Source: AV40 sp963817335
GTDB taxonomy: Bacteria > Verrucomicrobiota > Verrucomicrobiia > Chthoniobacterales > UBA10450
Assembly: GCA_963817335.1 (NCBI GenBank)
Contig: CAWFNX010000005.1
Coordinates: 372,001 to 436,000, forward strand
Direction: 5' to 3'
DNA: 64,000 nt
Positions 1 to 9,197 of this stretch are shown in pieces. The translations under genes were made by a program, and so were the position numbers. Within the stretch, counting starts at the first letter, position 1. Each line of letters opens with the position of its first letter. The notes below the pieces were generated by a model, which saw only the letters and a list, made by a program, of their open reading frames with translations, ran no database searches and was not told where the DNA came from.

Positions 1-1184
1 CGATCATCTCGGTCGGCTCGGGTTACGGCGGCAATGTTCTATTGAGCAAAAAATGTCTCGCCCTTCGGATCGGTTCGTATCTCGCGCGCAAACAAGGCTG
101 GATGGCCGAGCACATGTTGATCCTCGGAGTTGAATCCCCGGAAGGAAAAAAACATTACGTGGCGGCAGCGTTTCCGAGCGCGTGCGGCAAAACCAATTTT
201 GCGATGTTGATTCCGCCGAAACATTTTGGCGGCTGGAAAGTCACAACGGTCGGCGACGATATCGCCTGGATGCAGATCCGCGACGGCCGGCTTTACGCCG
301 TGAATCCGGAAAACGGTTATTTCGGCGTCGTTCCCGGAACGAATCACAAATCGAACCCGAACGCGATGAAAACGATTTCGCGCGACACGCTCTACACAAA
401 TGTCGCGCTGACCGACGACGGCGATGTCTGGTGGGAAGGCAAGGACGGTTCTCCGCCGAAACACGCCATCGATTGGCGTGGAAACGATTGGACGCCAGAC
501 TCGAAAGAAAAAGCCGCGCACCCCAATAGCCGGTTCACCGCGCCGTGCCGTAACAACCCGGTCCTCGATCCCGATTTTGAAAAAGGCGAAGGCCTTCCGA
601 TCAGCGCGATCATTTTCGGTGGGCGTCGCAGTGACACCATGCCGCTTGTCTTTCAAGCGCGCGATTGGGAGCACGGCACGTATGTCGGTGCCACGATGGG
701 CTCGGAAACCACCGCTGCCGCCACTGGTGCGGTCGGCCAAGTGCGCCGCGATCCAATGGCGATGTTGCCGTTCTGCGGTTACAACATGGGCCAATACTTT
801 CAGCATTGGCTCGAGATCGGCCCGCGCCTCTCGAATCCTCCGCTCATCTTCCACGTAAACTGGTTCCGGAAGGGTCCGGATGGAAAATTCCTGTGGCCCG
901 GTTTCGGCGAAAATATGCGCGTTTTAAAATGGGTGCTTGATCGCTGCGAGGGCCACGGCGGTGGCGCCGAAACAGAGGTCGGCACGATCCCGCGCCCGGA
1001 GGACTTCGATCTCGCCGAGCTCGATATTACCCGCGATACGATGCGCGCGTTGTTCACGATCAAGCCCGACGAGTGGAAGAGAGAGCTCGAAGCGCAGCAA
1101 AAGTTCTTCGACACGCTCGGCAAAGACATGCCCCGCGCACTCAGCGCTGAGCATGACAGACTTGCCGAAAAATTCGCAAAATAA
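1..1184 (+). CDS. pckG: Phosphoenolpyruvate carboxykinase (GTP), 3' part
   Basis: This gene converts oxaloacetate and GTP to phosphoenolpyruvate, CO2 and GDP in the cytosol (gluconeogenesis). The reading frame is open at the left edge, with the first full codon at base 3, so the start lies outside the window. About 393 residues are visible of a family that usually has about 600. The visible part begins in the conserved GSGYGGN region and carries the kinase-1 phosphate loop FPSACGKTN, the metal-binding GGRRSDT region and, near the C-terminus, the FLWPGFGEN nucleotide-pocket motif. The stop is TAA. The next gene, uvrA, begins about 45 bases downstream on the same strand but is functionally unrelated. 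The GTP-dependent family is recognised because these motifs differ from the ATP-dependent PckA family. Confidence is high. Confidence 0.96.
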   Translation, partial: IISVGSGYGGNVLLSKKCLALRIGSYLARKQGWMAEHMLILGVESPEGKKHYVAAAFPSACGKTNFAMLIPPKHFGGWKVTTVGDDIAWMQIRDGRLYAVNPENGYFGVVPGTNHKSNPNAMKTISRDTLYTNVALTDDGDVWWEGKDGSPPKHAIDWRGNDWTPDSKEKAAHPNSRFTAPCRNNPVLDPDFEKGEGLPISAIIFGGRRSDTMPLVFQARDWEHGTYVGATMGSETTAAATGAVGQVRRDPMAMLPFCGYNMGQYFQHWLEIGPRLSNPPLIFHVNWFRKGPDGKFLWPGFGENMRVLKWVLDRCEGHGGGAETEVGTIPRPEDFDLAELDITRDTMRALFTIKPDEWKRELEAQQKFFDTLGKDMPRALSAEHDRLAEKFAK

Positions 1185-1228
1185 CGCGCTTAATTTGCGA
1201 ACCGATTCCGCATCCCGGATAATCACCG

Positions 1229-4200
1229 GTGGTTCGGACGAAAGAGAACAAAGAATGCGCCCCCGCGCCTCTCCAGCGGGGGTGTGTGAAGATTCGAGGG
1301 GCGCGCCAGAACAACCTCAAAGGCATCGATGTTGATCTCCCCCTCGGGCAATTGACCGTTGTCACCGGGCCGAGCGGCTCTGGAAAATCCTCTCTCGCGT
1401 TCGAAACGATCTACGCCGAAGGCCAACGCCGTTACGTCGAAACTTTTTCGCCGTACATGCGGCAGTTCCTCGATCGGATGGATAAGCCGCGGGTGGACGA
1501 CATTCGCGGAATTCCGCCGGCGATCGCAATCGAGCAATCGAATCCGGTCAAAACCTCGCGCTCGACCGTCGGGACGATGACCGAGATCAACGACTACCTG
1601 AAATTGCTCTGGCCGCGAATCGCGAAAGCGTTTTGTCCCAGCTGTGGCCGCGAAATTCGGCCTGAAACAGCGAAAGCAATCGCTGATCAAGTCCTGGGCA
1701 ATTGCGCTGGCCAGAACGTGCTGATCACGTTTTGGGTTTCAGTTCCGGCCAAAACTGAGCCGAAGGAGTTTTTCGGATTTCTTCAGCAGCAGGGCTATCT
1801 CCGCGTCCTGATCGATAACGAAGTCGTCCGGGTAGACGACGATCCGAAAAAGTCGCTCCGTCTCGGCACGCGGGTTCAGGTGATTCAGGATCGGATTGAA
1901 ATCGCGGACAAGAATCGCGCCCGACTGGTTGAAGCGCTCGAAACCGCGCTCCGTTTCGGCAAAGGGAAGGTAAACGTTGTTCCGACAGGCTCCGACTCTC
2001 AACCTTCAGCCTTCAACCCTCATCCTTTCAGCACCGGCTGGCATTGCGCGCACTGCGATGTCGACATCCGCCCTCCGTCGCCGGGACTCTTCAGTTTCAA
2101 CAATCCGCTTGGGGCCTGTCCGGAATGCCGCGGATTCGGTCGCACTGTCACAATCGATTTAAATAAGGCGATTCCCGATCGCTCGTTGTCGATCAAACAA
2201 GGCGCGGTCCGCGTTTTTCGCGGACAGGAATTCGGCGAATCCCAAAAAGATTTGCTTCGCGCCTGCGCCCGAGAAGACGTCGATATCAACATTCCATTCG
2301 AGGAATTGCCGAAAGCGGATCAACAATTTGTTATCGAGGGTGAGAAGTCAGTGGTGGCGGCGCGCGAACGTGGGGAAAAGTACAGCGACGACGATTACGA
2401 CGATGATCGCTGGTACGGGGTGCGCGGGTTTTTCCGCTGGGCCGAATCGCAGGTCTACAAAATGCACATGCGCGTGCTGCTCAGCCGTTATCGCTCTTAC
2501 ACCACTTGTCCGCGTTGCAACGGCGGACGTTTTCAGCCGGAAGCGCTGAACTTTCGAATTGTAGCGGCGGTCTCCGACCGTCGAGACGGCGATCAGAGAT
2601 CGCCGCTACAGCTAACGCTTCCAGATTTTCAAGCGCTCTCGATTGATAACGCACGAGATGTTTTGCAGGACCTCGAACTTCTTTCTGAAGACAAGACCGC
2701 GGAGATGTTGCGCAACGAGATTTGCGCTCGCCTGAATTATCTCTGCGAAGTCGGCGTTAGTTATCTCACCCTCGATCGATCGACGCGGACATTGAGTGGC
2801 GGCGAAGTCCAGCGAGTCAATCTCACGACCTGCCTCGGCGCGTCGCTGGTTAACACTCTGTTCGTGATGGACGAGCCGAGTATCGGACTGCATCCGCGCG
2901 ACGTCGGCAGGCTTGTGCGGGTCATGCATAATTTGCGCGATCGCGGCAACACCCTGCTCGTGGTTGAGCACGAGGAACAAATCATTCGCGCCGCCGATAA
3001 TTTGATCGATATCGGTCCCGGCCGCGGCGAGGACGGGGGCGAACTGGTATACAGCGGGGCACTGGACGATTTTGTCTTAGGTGGAACGCGTCCTCCGAAC
3101 GCGTTTAAATCGCGCTCGGAGAGCGCGATCCACCAATCGCTAACTCGAGATTATCTCACAGGGAAGAAATCAATTTCGATTCCGAAGTCGAGGCGGCGAT
3201 CGAAGTCGGCGATCAAGATTTCTGGCGCTCGCGAGCACAATCTCAAGAATATCGATGTCGAAGTTCCGCTCGGTGTTTTCACCTGCGTTACCGGCGTCTC
3301 CGGTTCCGGCAAATCCACTCTGATTCACGATGTGCTTTATCGGAACTTGCTTTTGGCCAAGGGTCAGTCGTCCGACCACGAAGCGGGCGCGTGCAAATCG
3401 GTCACCGGCGCGCATCGCATCCGTGAAGTGGTGATGGTCGATCAATCGCCGCTCGCGCGCACGCCGCGTTCGACGCCGATTCTCTATCTGGGTCTTTATG
3501 ATCGGGTTCGCGAACTGTTTGCCGGACTGCCGGAAGCTTTGGCGCAAGGCCTGACTGCGAGCGCGTTTTCGTTCAATTCCGGCAGCGGCCGTTGCGAACG
3601 TTGTTCGGGGACCGGTTTCGAAAAAATTGAAATGCAGTTCCTGAGCGATCTTTATGTGCGTTGCGCTGAATGCGAAGGCAAACGGTTTCAACCGCACGTG
3701 CTGAAGATCAAGCTGCACGGTAAATCAATTCACGATTTGCTCGAGCTGACCGTTCACGAAGCGATTCAATTCTTCGCCCAGATCGGCGAGCTCAAAACAC
3801 TCTCCGAGCCACTCGACATTTTGGATGAAGTCGGCCTCGGCTATCTGCGACTCGGACAACCTTTGAACACCCTTTCCGGCGGCGAATCGCAACGGCTGAA
3901 ATTAGTCAGACATCTCCGGGAGAACTCTGTGGCGGCAGGCGTCTCGCCTGCTAATCGCAACGGTGCAGCCGGGACGGCTGCCTCCACAGAAGAAGCGCGC
4001 GGAAATCTCTTCATCTTCGATGAGCCGACCACCGGTTTGCATTTCGATGACGTCGCGATGCTGCTTCAGGTTTTTCAGCGTCTGGTCGGCGCCGGCCATT
4101 CCCTGGTCGTGATCGAGCACAACCTCGAAGTCGTTAAATGCGCAGATTGGATCATCGATCTTGGTCCGGAAGCGGGGGACGAAGGCGGCGAAATCGCAGC

Positions 4201-7024
4201 CGAAGGGACGCCGGAGCAAGTCGCGAGGGTTGAAGCGTCACACACCGGAAGATTTTTGAAGCACGTCATCCCGAGCGGACGCGAGCGACCTCGCAAAAGC
4301 ACACGGAAGTTCGAGAGGTCCTTCGCTTACTCTCAGGATGACAGTGAAGAACTCGCTCGTGCGGCTGAAACTGCGCCGCGTTTCAGGATTAGCGGAACAA
4401 ACGGCGGAATCGGTGTTCACGGTGCGCGCGAGCACAATCTCAAGAACATCGACGTCCGGATTCCACGTGACCAGATGGTCGTGATCACTGGCCTTAGCGG
4501 TTCCGGAAAATCGACGCTGGCCTTCGATATTTTGTTCGCAGAAGGGCAGCGACGGTTTCTCGACAGCATGTCGCCTTATGCACGGCAGTTCGTCGAGCAA
4601 CTTGAAAAGCCAGATGTCGATCTCGTCACCGGTCTGCCTCCGAGCGTCGCGATCGAGCAGCGAGTGACGCGGGGCGGCGGAAAATCAACGGTCGCGACCG
4701 TGACCGAGGTTTATCATTTTCTGAGATTGCTCTTCGCCAAAACCGGAACGCAGTTTTGTCCGGACTGCAATCTACCGGTTGAAAGCCAGAGTCTGGCCGC
4801 GCTCGTGAAACAAATCGAGGCGGCTGCCAAACGCGGCGCGCTCAAAGTGCTCGCCCCGCTGGTCAAAGCGCGAAAAGGATTTCACACCGACGTCGCGCGT
4901 TGGGCCGAGCGCCAAGCCTTCGACACTTTGTTCGTCGACGGGCAATTAATCCCCGTCGGGGAATTTCGGCGACTGGAACGTTTCAAGGAACACTCCATTT
5001 CAGTTGTAGTCGGCGTGATCGACGCAAAACGGATTGCCAAGGCGAGAAATCTGGCGCAACGCGCGCTCGAAATCGGACGAGGCACGGCCCATCTGCTCGA
5101 TTCGAAAAATAATCTGACGGTGGTCAGCACTGAGATGAGTTGCCCGAACTGCGGCCGGGCGTTCGAAGAACTCGATCCGCGATTGTTTTCGTTTAATTCG
5201 CCGCACGGCGCCTGCGAGGAGTGCGGTGGGTTCGGCGAAATCTGGGACCAGGAATTTCAAACCGCTGCCGAAGAGACCGGCGACTCCGTGCTGGAGAACG
5301 AACTTCGGGCCGAGCGCGAATCGGAATGGATCGATGCCACCGAGGCCCACGAGTGTCCCAAGTGTCACGGATCGCGGATCAACGAAGTTGCCCGACATGT
5401 GCGTGTGCAGGGAATGACAATCGATCAGTTCACAAGTCTTTCCGCCAGCGACGCCGCGGAGAAGATCGACAAACTAAAGTTTACCGGAACTCAGGCGACG
5501 ATTGCGGCCGATTTGATTCCCGAAATCCGGCAGCGCCTGCTTTTCATGGAAAACGTCGGGCTCGGTTATCTCGCGCTCGGGCGTTCGGCAAAGACTTTGA
5601 GCGGTGGCGAATCGCAACGGATCCGGCTGGCGGCGCAACTTGGGTCTAATCTCCGGGGCGTTCTTTACGTGTTAGACGAACCGACAATCGGTCTTCATCC
5701 GCGCGACAATTTGCGATTGCTCGACACCCTGGAGGCGTTGCGCGAAAAAGGAAATTCGCTGGTGATTGTCGAGCATGACGACGAAACCATGCGCCGGGCT
5801 GATCACATTGTTGATCTCGGGCCGCTCGCCGGCATTCATGGCGGCGAAGTTGTCGCGACCGGAACCTTGCGTGACATCGAACGGGCTAAAAATTCCGAAA
5901 CCGGTCGATGCCTGAAGAACCCGCTGTCCCATCCGACACGAGAGACGCGGCGATCATTGCGCGCGGTCGAAAACTGGATCGAAGTGCACGGCGCGCGGGC
6001 CAACAACCTGAAGAACGTTAACGTTAGCTTTCCAGTTGGGCGGCTTTCCGTGATCACGGGAATCTCCGGCTCGGGCAAATCGACTTTGATGCACGACGTT
6101 CTGCTTCCAGCGGTGATGGAAGATTTGGAAAACAAAAAACGGCGCGGCAATAGCGACTTGTTCAAGCTCGTGAGCGGCACCGAGGAGATCGAGGCTGTTT
6201 ACGAAGTGGACCAATCTCCGATTGGCAAGACATCGCGGTCCACCCCCGGAACTTACATCAAGGTGTTCGATGAGATCCGGAACCTCTACGCGCAGCTTCC
6301 GGTTTCGCGGGTGCGCGGGTATTCCGCTAGTCGCTTTTCATTTAATGCCGAGGGCGGCCGTTGCGAAACCTGCAAGGGCCAGGGCGTGATCAAACTCGAA
6401 ATGAATTTTCTGCCGGAAGCGCTGGTGCCATGCGAGGATTGCGGCGGCCGCCGTTACAATCCTCAAACGCTAGAGGTGCTCTACAACGAAAAATCGATCG
6501 GCGACGTGATGGAGATGACGATCGAGGAGGCGGCCGAGTTTTTCTCCGCGCATCCAAAGATCGCGCGACCGCTGTCGTTGCTCGTCGAAACGGGACTCGG
6601 CTATCTCAAGCTTGGTCAGCCGAGTCCGACGTTGAGCGGCGGCGAAGCCCAGCGGTTAAAACTCGTGACTCAGCTGAAACGCGGTGTCGGTCGCGCCGAA
6701 AACGAGCGGATCCGCAAGATGCGCAAGCCGGGCTCAACCCTTTACCTGTTGGAAGAGCCGACGATCGGTTTGCACATGGCCGATGTCGATCTCCTGCTCA
6801 AAGTGCTCCATCGACTGGTCGATGAGGGCAACACCGTGATCGTGATCGAGCACAATGTGAGCGTGATGGCGGAGGCGGATTACATCGTCGATCTCGGGCC
6901 GGAAGCAGGCGCGGCCGGCGGCAAAGTTGTCGCCAGTGGGACACCGGAGCAGGTGGCGAAAAACAAGACCAGCCGGACCGCACCATTTTTGCGAAAAGTA
7001 TTGAACCGTTCGGGCGCTCGGTAA
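1229..7024 (+). CDS. uvrA: Tandem (double-length) excinuclease ABC subunit A
   Basis: This is the DNA-damage recognition ATPase of nucleotide excision repair. It has 1931 residues, twice the usual length of about 940, because two complete UvrA units are joined. There are four nucleotide-binding domains, each with a Walker A (GPSGSGKSS near 47, then three SGSGKST copies) and an LSGGE signature. Walker B regions are DEPSIGLH, DEPTTGLH, DEPTIGLH and, in the last domain, EEPTIGLH with Glu for Asp. CxxC zinc pairs occur in both units. Four palindrome-derived peptides interrupt the protein at about residues 444-461, 618-635, 899-921 and 1013-1038; none lies in the second unit proper. The GTG at 1229 is used here, but the GTG at 1286 (just before KIRGARQNN) fits the family N-terminus better. 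Long UvrA fusions are known in several phyla. Confidence 0.95.
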   Translation: MVRTKENKECAPAPLQRGCVKIRGARQNNLKGIDVDLPLGQLTVVTGPSGSGKSSLAFETIYAEGQRRYVETFSPYMRQFLDRMDKPRVDDIRGIPPAIAIEQSNPVKTSRSTVGTMTEINDYLKLLWPRIAKAFCPSCGREIRPETAKAIADQVLGNCAGQNVLITFWVSVPAKTEPKEFFGFLQQQGYLRVLIDNEVVRVDDDPKKSLRLGTRVQVIQDRIEIADKNRARLVEALETALRFGKGKVNVVPTGSDSQPSAFNPHPFSTGWHCAHCDVDIRPPSPGLFSFNNPLGACPECRGFGRTVTIDLNKAIPDRSLSIKQGAVRVFRGQEFGESQKDLLRACAREDVDINIPFEELPKADQQFVIEGEKSVVAARERGEKYSDDDYDDDRWYGVRGFFRWAESQVYKMHMRVLLSRYRSYTTCPRCNGGRFQPEALNFRIVAAVSDRRDGDQRSPLQLTLPDFQALSIDNARDVLQDLELLSEDKTAEMLRNEICARLNYLCEVGVSYLTLDRSTRTLSGGEVQRVNLTTCLGASLVNTLFVMDEPSIGLHPRDVGRLVRVMHNLRDRGNTLLVVEHEEQIIRAADNLIDIGPGRGEDGGELVYSGALDDFVLGGTRPPNAFKSRSESAIHQSLTRDYLTGKKSISIPKSRRRSKSAIKISGAREHNLKNIDVEVPLGVFTCVTGVSGSGKSTLIHDVLYRNLLLAKGQSSDHEAGACKSVTGAHRIREVVMVDQSPLARTPRSTPILYLGLYDRVRELFAGLPEALAQGLTASAFSFNSGSGRCERCSGTGFEKIEMQFLSDLYVRCAECEGKRFQPHVLKIKLHGKSIHDLLELTVHEAIQFFAQIGELKTLSEPLDILDEVGLGYLRLGQPLNTLSGGESQRLKLVRHLRENSVAAGVSPANRNGAAGTAASTEEARGNLFIFDEPTTGLHFDDVAMLLQVFQRLVGAGHSLVVIEHNLEVVKCADWIIDLGPEAGDEGGEIAAEGTPEQVARVEASHTGRFLKHVIPSGRERPRKSTRKFERSFAYSQDDSEELARAAETAPRFRISGTNGGIGVHGAREHNLKNIDVRIPRDQMVVITGLSGSGKSTLAFDILFAEGQRRFLDSMSPYARQFVEQLEKPDVDLVTGLPPSVAIEQRVTRGGGKSTVATVTEVYHFLRLLFAKTGTQFCPDCNLPVESQSLAALVKQIEAAAKRGALKVLAPLVKARKGFHTDVARWAERQAFDTLFVDGQLIPVGEFRRLERFKEHSISVVVGVIDAKRIAKARNLAQRALEIGRGTAHLLDSKNNLTVVSTEMSCPNCGRAFEELDPRLFSFNSPHGACEECGGFGEIWDQEFQTAAEETGDSVLENELRAERESEWIDATEAHECPKCHGSRINEVARHVRVQGMTIDQFTSLSASDAAEKIDKLKFTGTQATIAADLIPEIRQRLLFMENVGLGYLALGRSAKTLSGGESQRIRLAAQLGSNLRGVLYVLDEPTIGLHPRDNLRLLDTLEALREKGNSLVIVEHDDETMRRADHIVDLGPLAGIHGGEVVATGTLRDIERAKNSETGRCLKNPLSHPTRETRRSLRAVENWIEVHGARANNLKNVNVSFPVGRLSVITGISGSGKSTLMHDVLLPAVMEDLENKKRRGNSDLFKLVSGTEEIEAVYEVDQSPIGKTSRSTPGTYIKVFDEIRNLYAQLPVSRVRGYSASRFSFNAEGGRCETCKGQGVIKLEMNFLPEALVPCEDCGGRRYNPQTLEVLYNEKSIGDVMEMTIEEAAEFFSAHPKIARPLSLLVETGLGYLKLGQPSPTLSGGEAQRLKLVTQLKRGVGRAENERIRKMRKPGSTLYLLEEPTIGLHMADVDLLLKVLHRLVDEGNTVIVIEHNVSVMAEADYIVDLGPEAGAAGGKVVASGTPEQVAKNKTSRTAPFLRKVLNRSGAR
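1260..1282. other. GC hairpin at the uvrA start region
   Basis: A 7-bp perfect inverted repeat, CCCCCGC and GCGGGGG, encloses a 9-nt loop immediately upstream of the alternative GTG start at 1286. If translation starts at 1286, the purine-rich right arm would be the ribosome binding region and the hairpin could limit access. If translation starts at 1229, it is simply coding. No T-run follows, so it is not a terminator. Confidence 0.35.
2560..2610. repeat. Palindromic element inserted in frame in uvrA (copy 1)
   Basis: The 51-bp segment is bounded by a perfect 10-bp inverted repeat, TGTAGCGGCG and CGCCGCTACA. It encloses a smaller GTCTC/GAGAC inverted repeat. Its length is exactly 17 codons. 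It is read in the frame GTA GCG, which avoids the TAG in the arm. It adds a peptide beginning VAAVSDRRDGD between the zinc region and the ABC signature of the first domain. A degenerate relative lies between genes at 10142-10200. Confidence 0.8.
3080..3134. repeat. Palindromic element inserted in frame in uvrA (copy 2)
   Basis: GGTGGA and TCCACC close a segment whose two halves are imperfect reverse complements (14 of 18 positions by eye). The right half folds on itself as CGCGCTC-GGA-GAGCGCG. The sequence is of a different family from copy 1. It falls in the linker between the first and second ATPase domains of UvrA and is translated without a stop. Confidence 0.75.
3926..3990. repeat. Two-hairpin palindromic element in frame in uvrA (copy 3)
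   Basis: TCTGTGG and CCACAGA form the closing stem. Inside are two perfect 7-bp hairpins with 3-nt loops, GCAGGCG-TCT-CGCCTGC and GCAGCCG-GGA-CGGCTGC. The translated peptide (VAAGVSPANRNGAAGTAAS) sits between the ABC signature and Walker B of the second ATPase domain. A diverged copy with the same two hairpins lies between genes at 13431-13495. Confidence 0.85.
4265..4342. repeat. Palindromic element inserted in frame in uvrA (copy 4)
   Basis: GTCATCC and GGATGAC close a 78-bp segment (26 codons) with longer imperfect complementarity between its halves, including GACCTC and GAGGTC. It encodes a Ser/Arg-rich peptide beginning VIPSGRERPRK. It lies in the linker between the first and second complete UvrA units, a position tolerant of insertion. 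Confidence 0.75.
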
Positions 7025-7038
7025 GAATCGCGCACCGA

Positions 7039-7980
7039 ATGCTTGCTTATTACATCCACGATCTCGATCCGCTGCTCTTCCGGATTTACGACAACGTTGG
7101 GCCGCGGTGGTACGGGTTGGCCTACGTTTTGGCGTTTGTTTGCAGTTATTTTGTTTATCGGAAACTGGCCCAACGTGGCTTCGCCGATTTACCGGTGGGC
7201 AAAGTCGGTGACTTTATAACCGGGGCGGCGCTCTTTGGCGTGATTATCGGCGGGCGCATTGGCTACGTTTTTTTCTACAAACCGGAAATGTTGCGGGAGC
7301 CGTTGTCGATCTTCCGGGTCTGGGAAGGCGGAATGTCCAGCCACGGCGGAATGATCGGCGTGCTAGCGTTCACGTTTTACTTTGCCTGGCGGCACAAGAT
7401 CTCCTGGACGAATCTCGGCGACAATCTCGTTGTCACCGCTCCGCTCGGTCTGTTCTTTGGCCGGTGCGCCAATTTCATCAACGGCGAACTTTACGGTAGG
7501 GCGGCAAATGTCTCCTGGGCGATGCAGTTTCCGAAAGAGCTGACCGAAAACACAAATGAAGCCGAACAGGCGGTTGCCGCCTGCCGACAAATCGATCCTT
7601 CGCTTAATTCTCCTGAGGCGATCGTTACCGCGGTGCGTCATCAGCCGCAGGTCAAGGAAGCGCTCCGCTCAATTTTAACACCGCGGCATCCGTCACAACT
7701 GTATGAAGCTTTCTTTGAAGGCGTCGTGCTATTCTCGATTCTGTGGTTCGTTCGGACGCGAATGCGCCAACCGAACGGCGTGCTCACCGGGTTATTTTTC
7801 ATTTTCTATGCGATCTTTCGCATCATCGTGGAAAATTTCCGTGAACCGGATGCCAGCTTGATCGGCGGATTTACCCGTGGCCAGTTTTTCTCGTTCTTCC
7901 TGATCGCAATCGGTCTCGCCTTTGTCGTCTTTGCCAAACTGCGGCCGACCTTTCCGGAAAAGATCGCCACGCGCGAGTAG
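7039..7980 (+). CDS. lgt: Prolipoprotein diacylglyceryl transferase
   Basis: Lgt transfers diacylglycerol from phosphatidylglycerol to the lipobox cysteine of prolipoproteins, the first step of lipoprotein maturation in the inner membrane. The 313-residue protein has the expected series of hydrophobic segments, an SSHGGMIG loop early in the protein and the Lgt signature in the form GRCANFINGELYGR, where most homologues have GN rather than CA before FINGE. An extra hydrophilic stretch of about 45 residues (roughly 170-215) follows the signature before HPSQLYEA. It starts at ATG 14 bases after the uvrA stop and probably shares its transcript. A lipoprotein that would be a substrate is encoded at 59457-60536. 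Confidence 0.95.
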   Translation: MLAYYIHDLDPLLFRIYDNVGPRWYGLAYVLAFVCSYFVYRKLAQRGFADLPVGKVGDFITGAALFGVIIGGRIGYVFFYKPEMLREPLSIFRVWEGGMSSHGGMIGVLAFTFYFAWRHKISWTNLGDNLVVTAPLGLFFGRCANFINGELYGRAANVSWAMQFPKELTENTNEAEQAVAACRQIDPSLNSPEAIVTAVRHQPQVKEALRSILTPRHPSQLYEAFFEGVVLFSILWFVRTRMRQPNGVLTGLFFIFYAIFRIIVENFREPDASLIGGFTRGQFFSFFLIAIGLAFVVFAKLRPTFPEKIATRE

Positions 7981-8029
7981 CCCTTTCGCTTTTGCCAGAA
8001 TCCGCTAATAGTTTCGGCAGGTGAATTGA

Positions 8030-8782
8030 TTGATAGCGTTGTTGATTGCGGCTGGCGGTCTGGTCTTTGCCTTTGGGCACGCCACCGTTGCCGGTAAGCT
8101 CGTTCTTCTACTCCTCGCGGTCGGCTCGATTTTTAGCTGGTCGGTCATGCTGACCAAGCTGCGGGTGATCCAGTTCGCCCGAAAACAAAACGCGCGTTTT
8201 CTGCACGCGTTCCGGCAGGATCGGCAACCCCTGCGGTTATTCGAGAAGAACGCGCGCTTCCCCGGTTCGCCACTTTTCAACGTTTATCGGGCGGGCTGCC
8301 AGGAAATGACTTTCCAAATGCTCGGTTCGGCCGAGGTCGACGAGACATTCAAAGCCCGGCTAGGAATTGCCGACAAGGTTTCGCCGGTCCAAATGGGCTC
8401 AGTGACCGCCGCGATGGAGCGCGCAGTGGGGGAAACAGCGCTTGAGCTCGAGTCGCAAATGATTTTGCTGGCGACCGCGGTCAGTGGTTCGCCGTTTCTG
8501 GGATTGCTCGGAACGGTCTGGGGCGTGATGGACGCCTTTACCGGTGTGGCCGAAGCCGGCGCGCCGAACCTTGCCGCAATGGCCCCTGGCGTTTCGGGCG
8601 CGCTCATCACCACCGTTACCGCGCTCTGCGTGGCAATTCCGGCAATGTTCGGTTACAACTTTTTGGTCACACGAATTCGGGGAATGATCGTCGAGATGGA
8701 CAATTTCGCCGCCGAACTTGCGTCTGAGCTCGAGCACAAGTTTGTCGATCACGGCGCCCGGGAATCGGCCTTTCGCAGATGA
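8030..8782 (+). CDS. MotA/TolQ/ExbB-family proton channel protein
   Basis: This 250-residue inner-membrane protein belongs to the TolQ/ExbB family, which uses the proton gradient to energise TonB- or TolA-type transducers. Hydrophobic segments lie near residues 2-35, 140-165 and 180-210. The family's conserved core SPFLGLLGTVWGVMDAF is present in the second, followed by the GVSGALITTV segment. The start is TTG at 8030, chosen because AGGTGA lies a few bases upstream and no ATG or GTG is available in frame before it. Its end overlaps the ExbD gene by ATGA, and a TonB-like gene follows, so the three form one unit. ExbB and TolQ cannot be told apart from sequence alone. Confidence 0.9.
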   Translation: MIALLIAAGGLVFAFGHATVAGKLVLLLLAVGSIFSWSVMLTKLRVIQFARKQNARFLHAFRQDRQPLRLFEKNARFPGSPLFNVYRAGCQEMTFQMLGSAEVDETFKARLGIADKVSPVQMGSVTAAMERAVGETALELESQMILLATAVSGSPFLGLLGTVWGVMDAFTGVAEAGAPNLAAMAPGVSGALITTVTALCVAIPAMFGYNFLVTRIRGMIVEMDNFAAELASELEHKFVDHGARESAFRR

Positions 8783-9195
8783 GGCGTTACTCGCAGCGGC
8801 AAAGTCTGACTTCACTCGCGGAGATTAACATCACTCCACTGCTCGACTTGGCCTTCGTCCTTCTCATCATTTTCATGATCACCACTCCGCTGCTGGAGAG
8901 CAGCATGAGTCTGATTATCCCATCGAGCGGGGCCAAGAATCCGCCGGTCACTTCGCAGCAGGTGCAGACGGTTTCGATCGATCGCAACGAAGCGATTCGG
9001 TTCAACAATCAGATTGTAGATATTGATTCTCTGACGGCGCAGTTGGCCGAAATCAAACGCGTTAATCCGGATGTCGCGGTGGTCATTCGGCCGGATCGCG
9101 ATTTGCCGGTGCAAAAGTTAATCAGCCTGATGGATGCCTTGCAGCGCGCCCAGATCATGAAGGTTGGGATCGCAACCCGGGCGGAGCAGAGGTAG
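8779..9195 (+). CDS. exbD: ExbD/TolR-family biopolymer transport protein
   Basis: This is the 138-residue partner of the upstream channel protein. It has a short basic N-terminus, one membrane helix (about residues 20-42) and a periplasmic domain. The helix contains the essential Asp in the motif PLLDLAFVLLI, the proton-accepting residue in the ExbD/TolR family. ATG at 8779 overlaps the preceding stop by four bases, indicating translational coupling, and the TonB-like gene begins 3 bases after its stop. ExbD is preferred over TolR because the third gene ends in a TonB-type domain and no tolB or pal is nearby. Confidence 0.92.
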   Translation: MRRYSQRQSLTSLAEINITPLLDLAFVLLIIFMITTPLLESSMSLIIPSSGAKNPPVTSQQVQTVSIDRNEAIRFNNQIVDIDSLTAQLAEIKRVNPDVAVVIRPDRDLPVQKLISLMDALQRAQIMKVGIATRAEQR

Positions 9196-9197
9196 CG

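Noticed and set aside
39..854. Long open frame on the minus strand opposite pckG
   Set aside because: High GC gives long antisense frames; it has no recognisable domain and lies fully opposite a real gene.
1260..1282. Terminator between pckG and uvrA
   Set aside because: The hairpin has no T-run and lies within or at the start of the uvrA frame.
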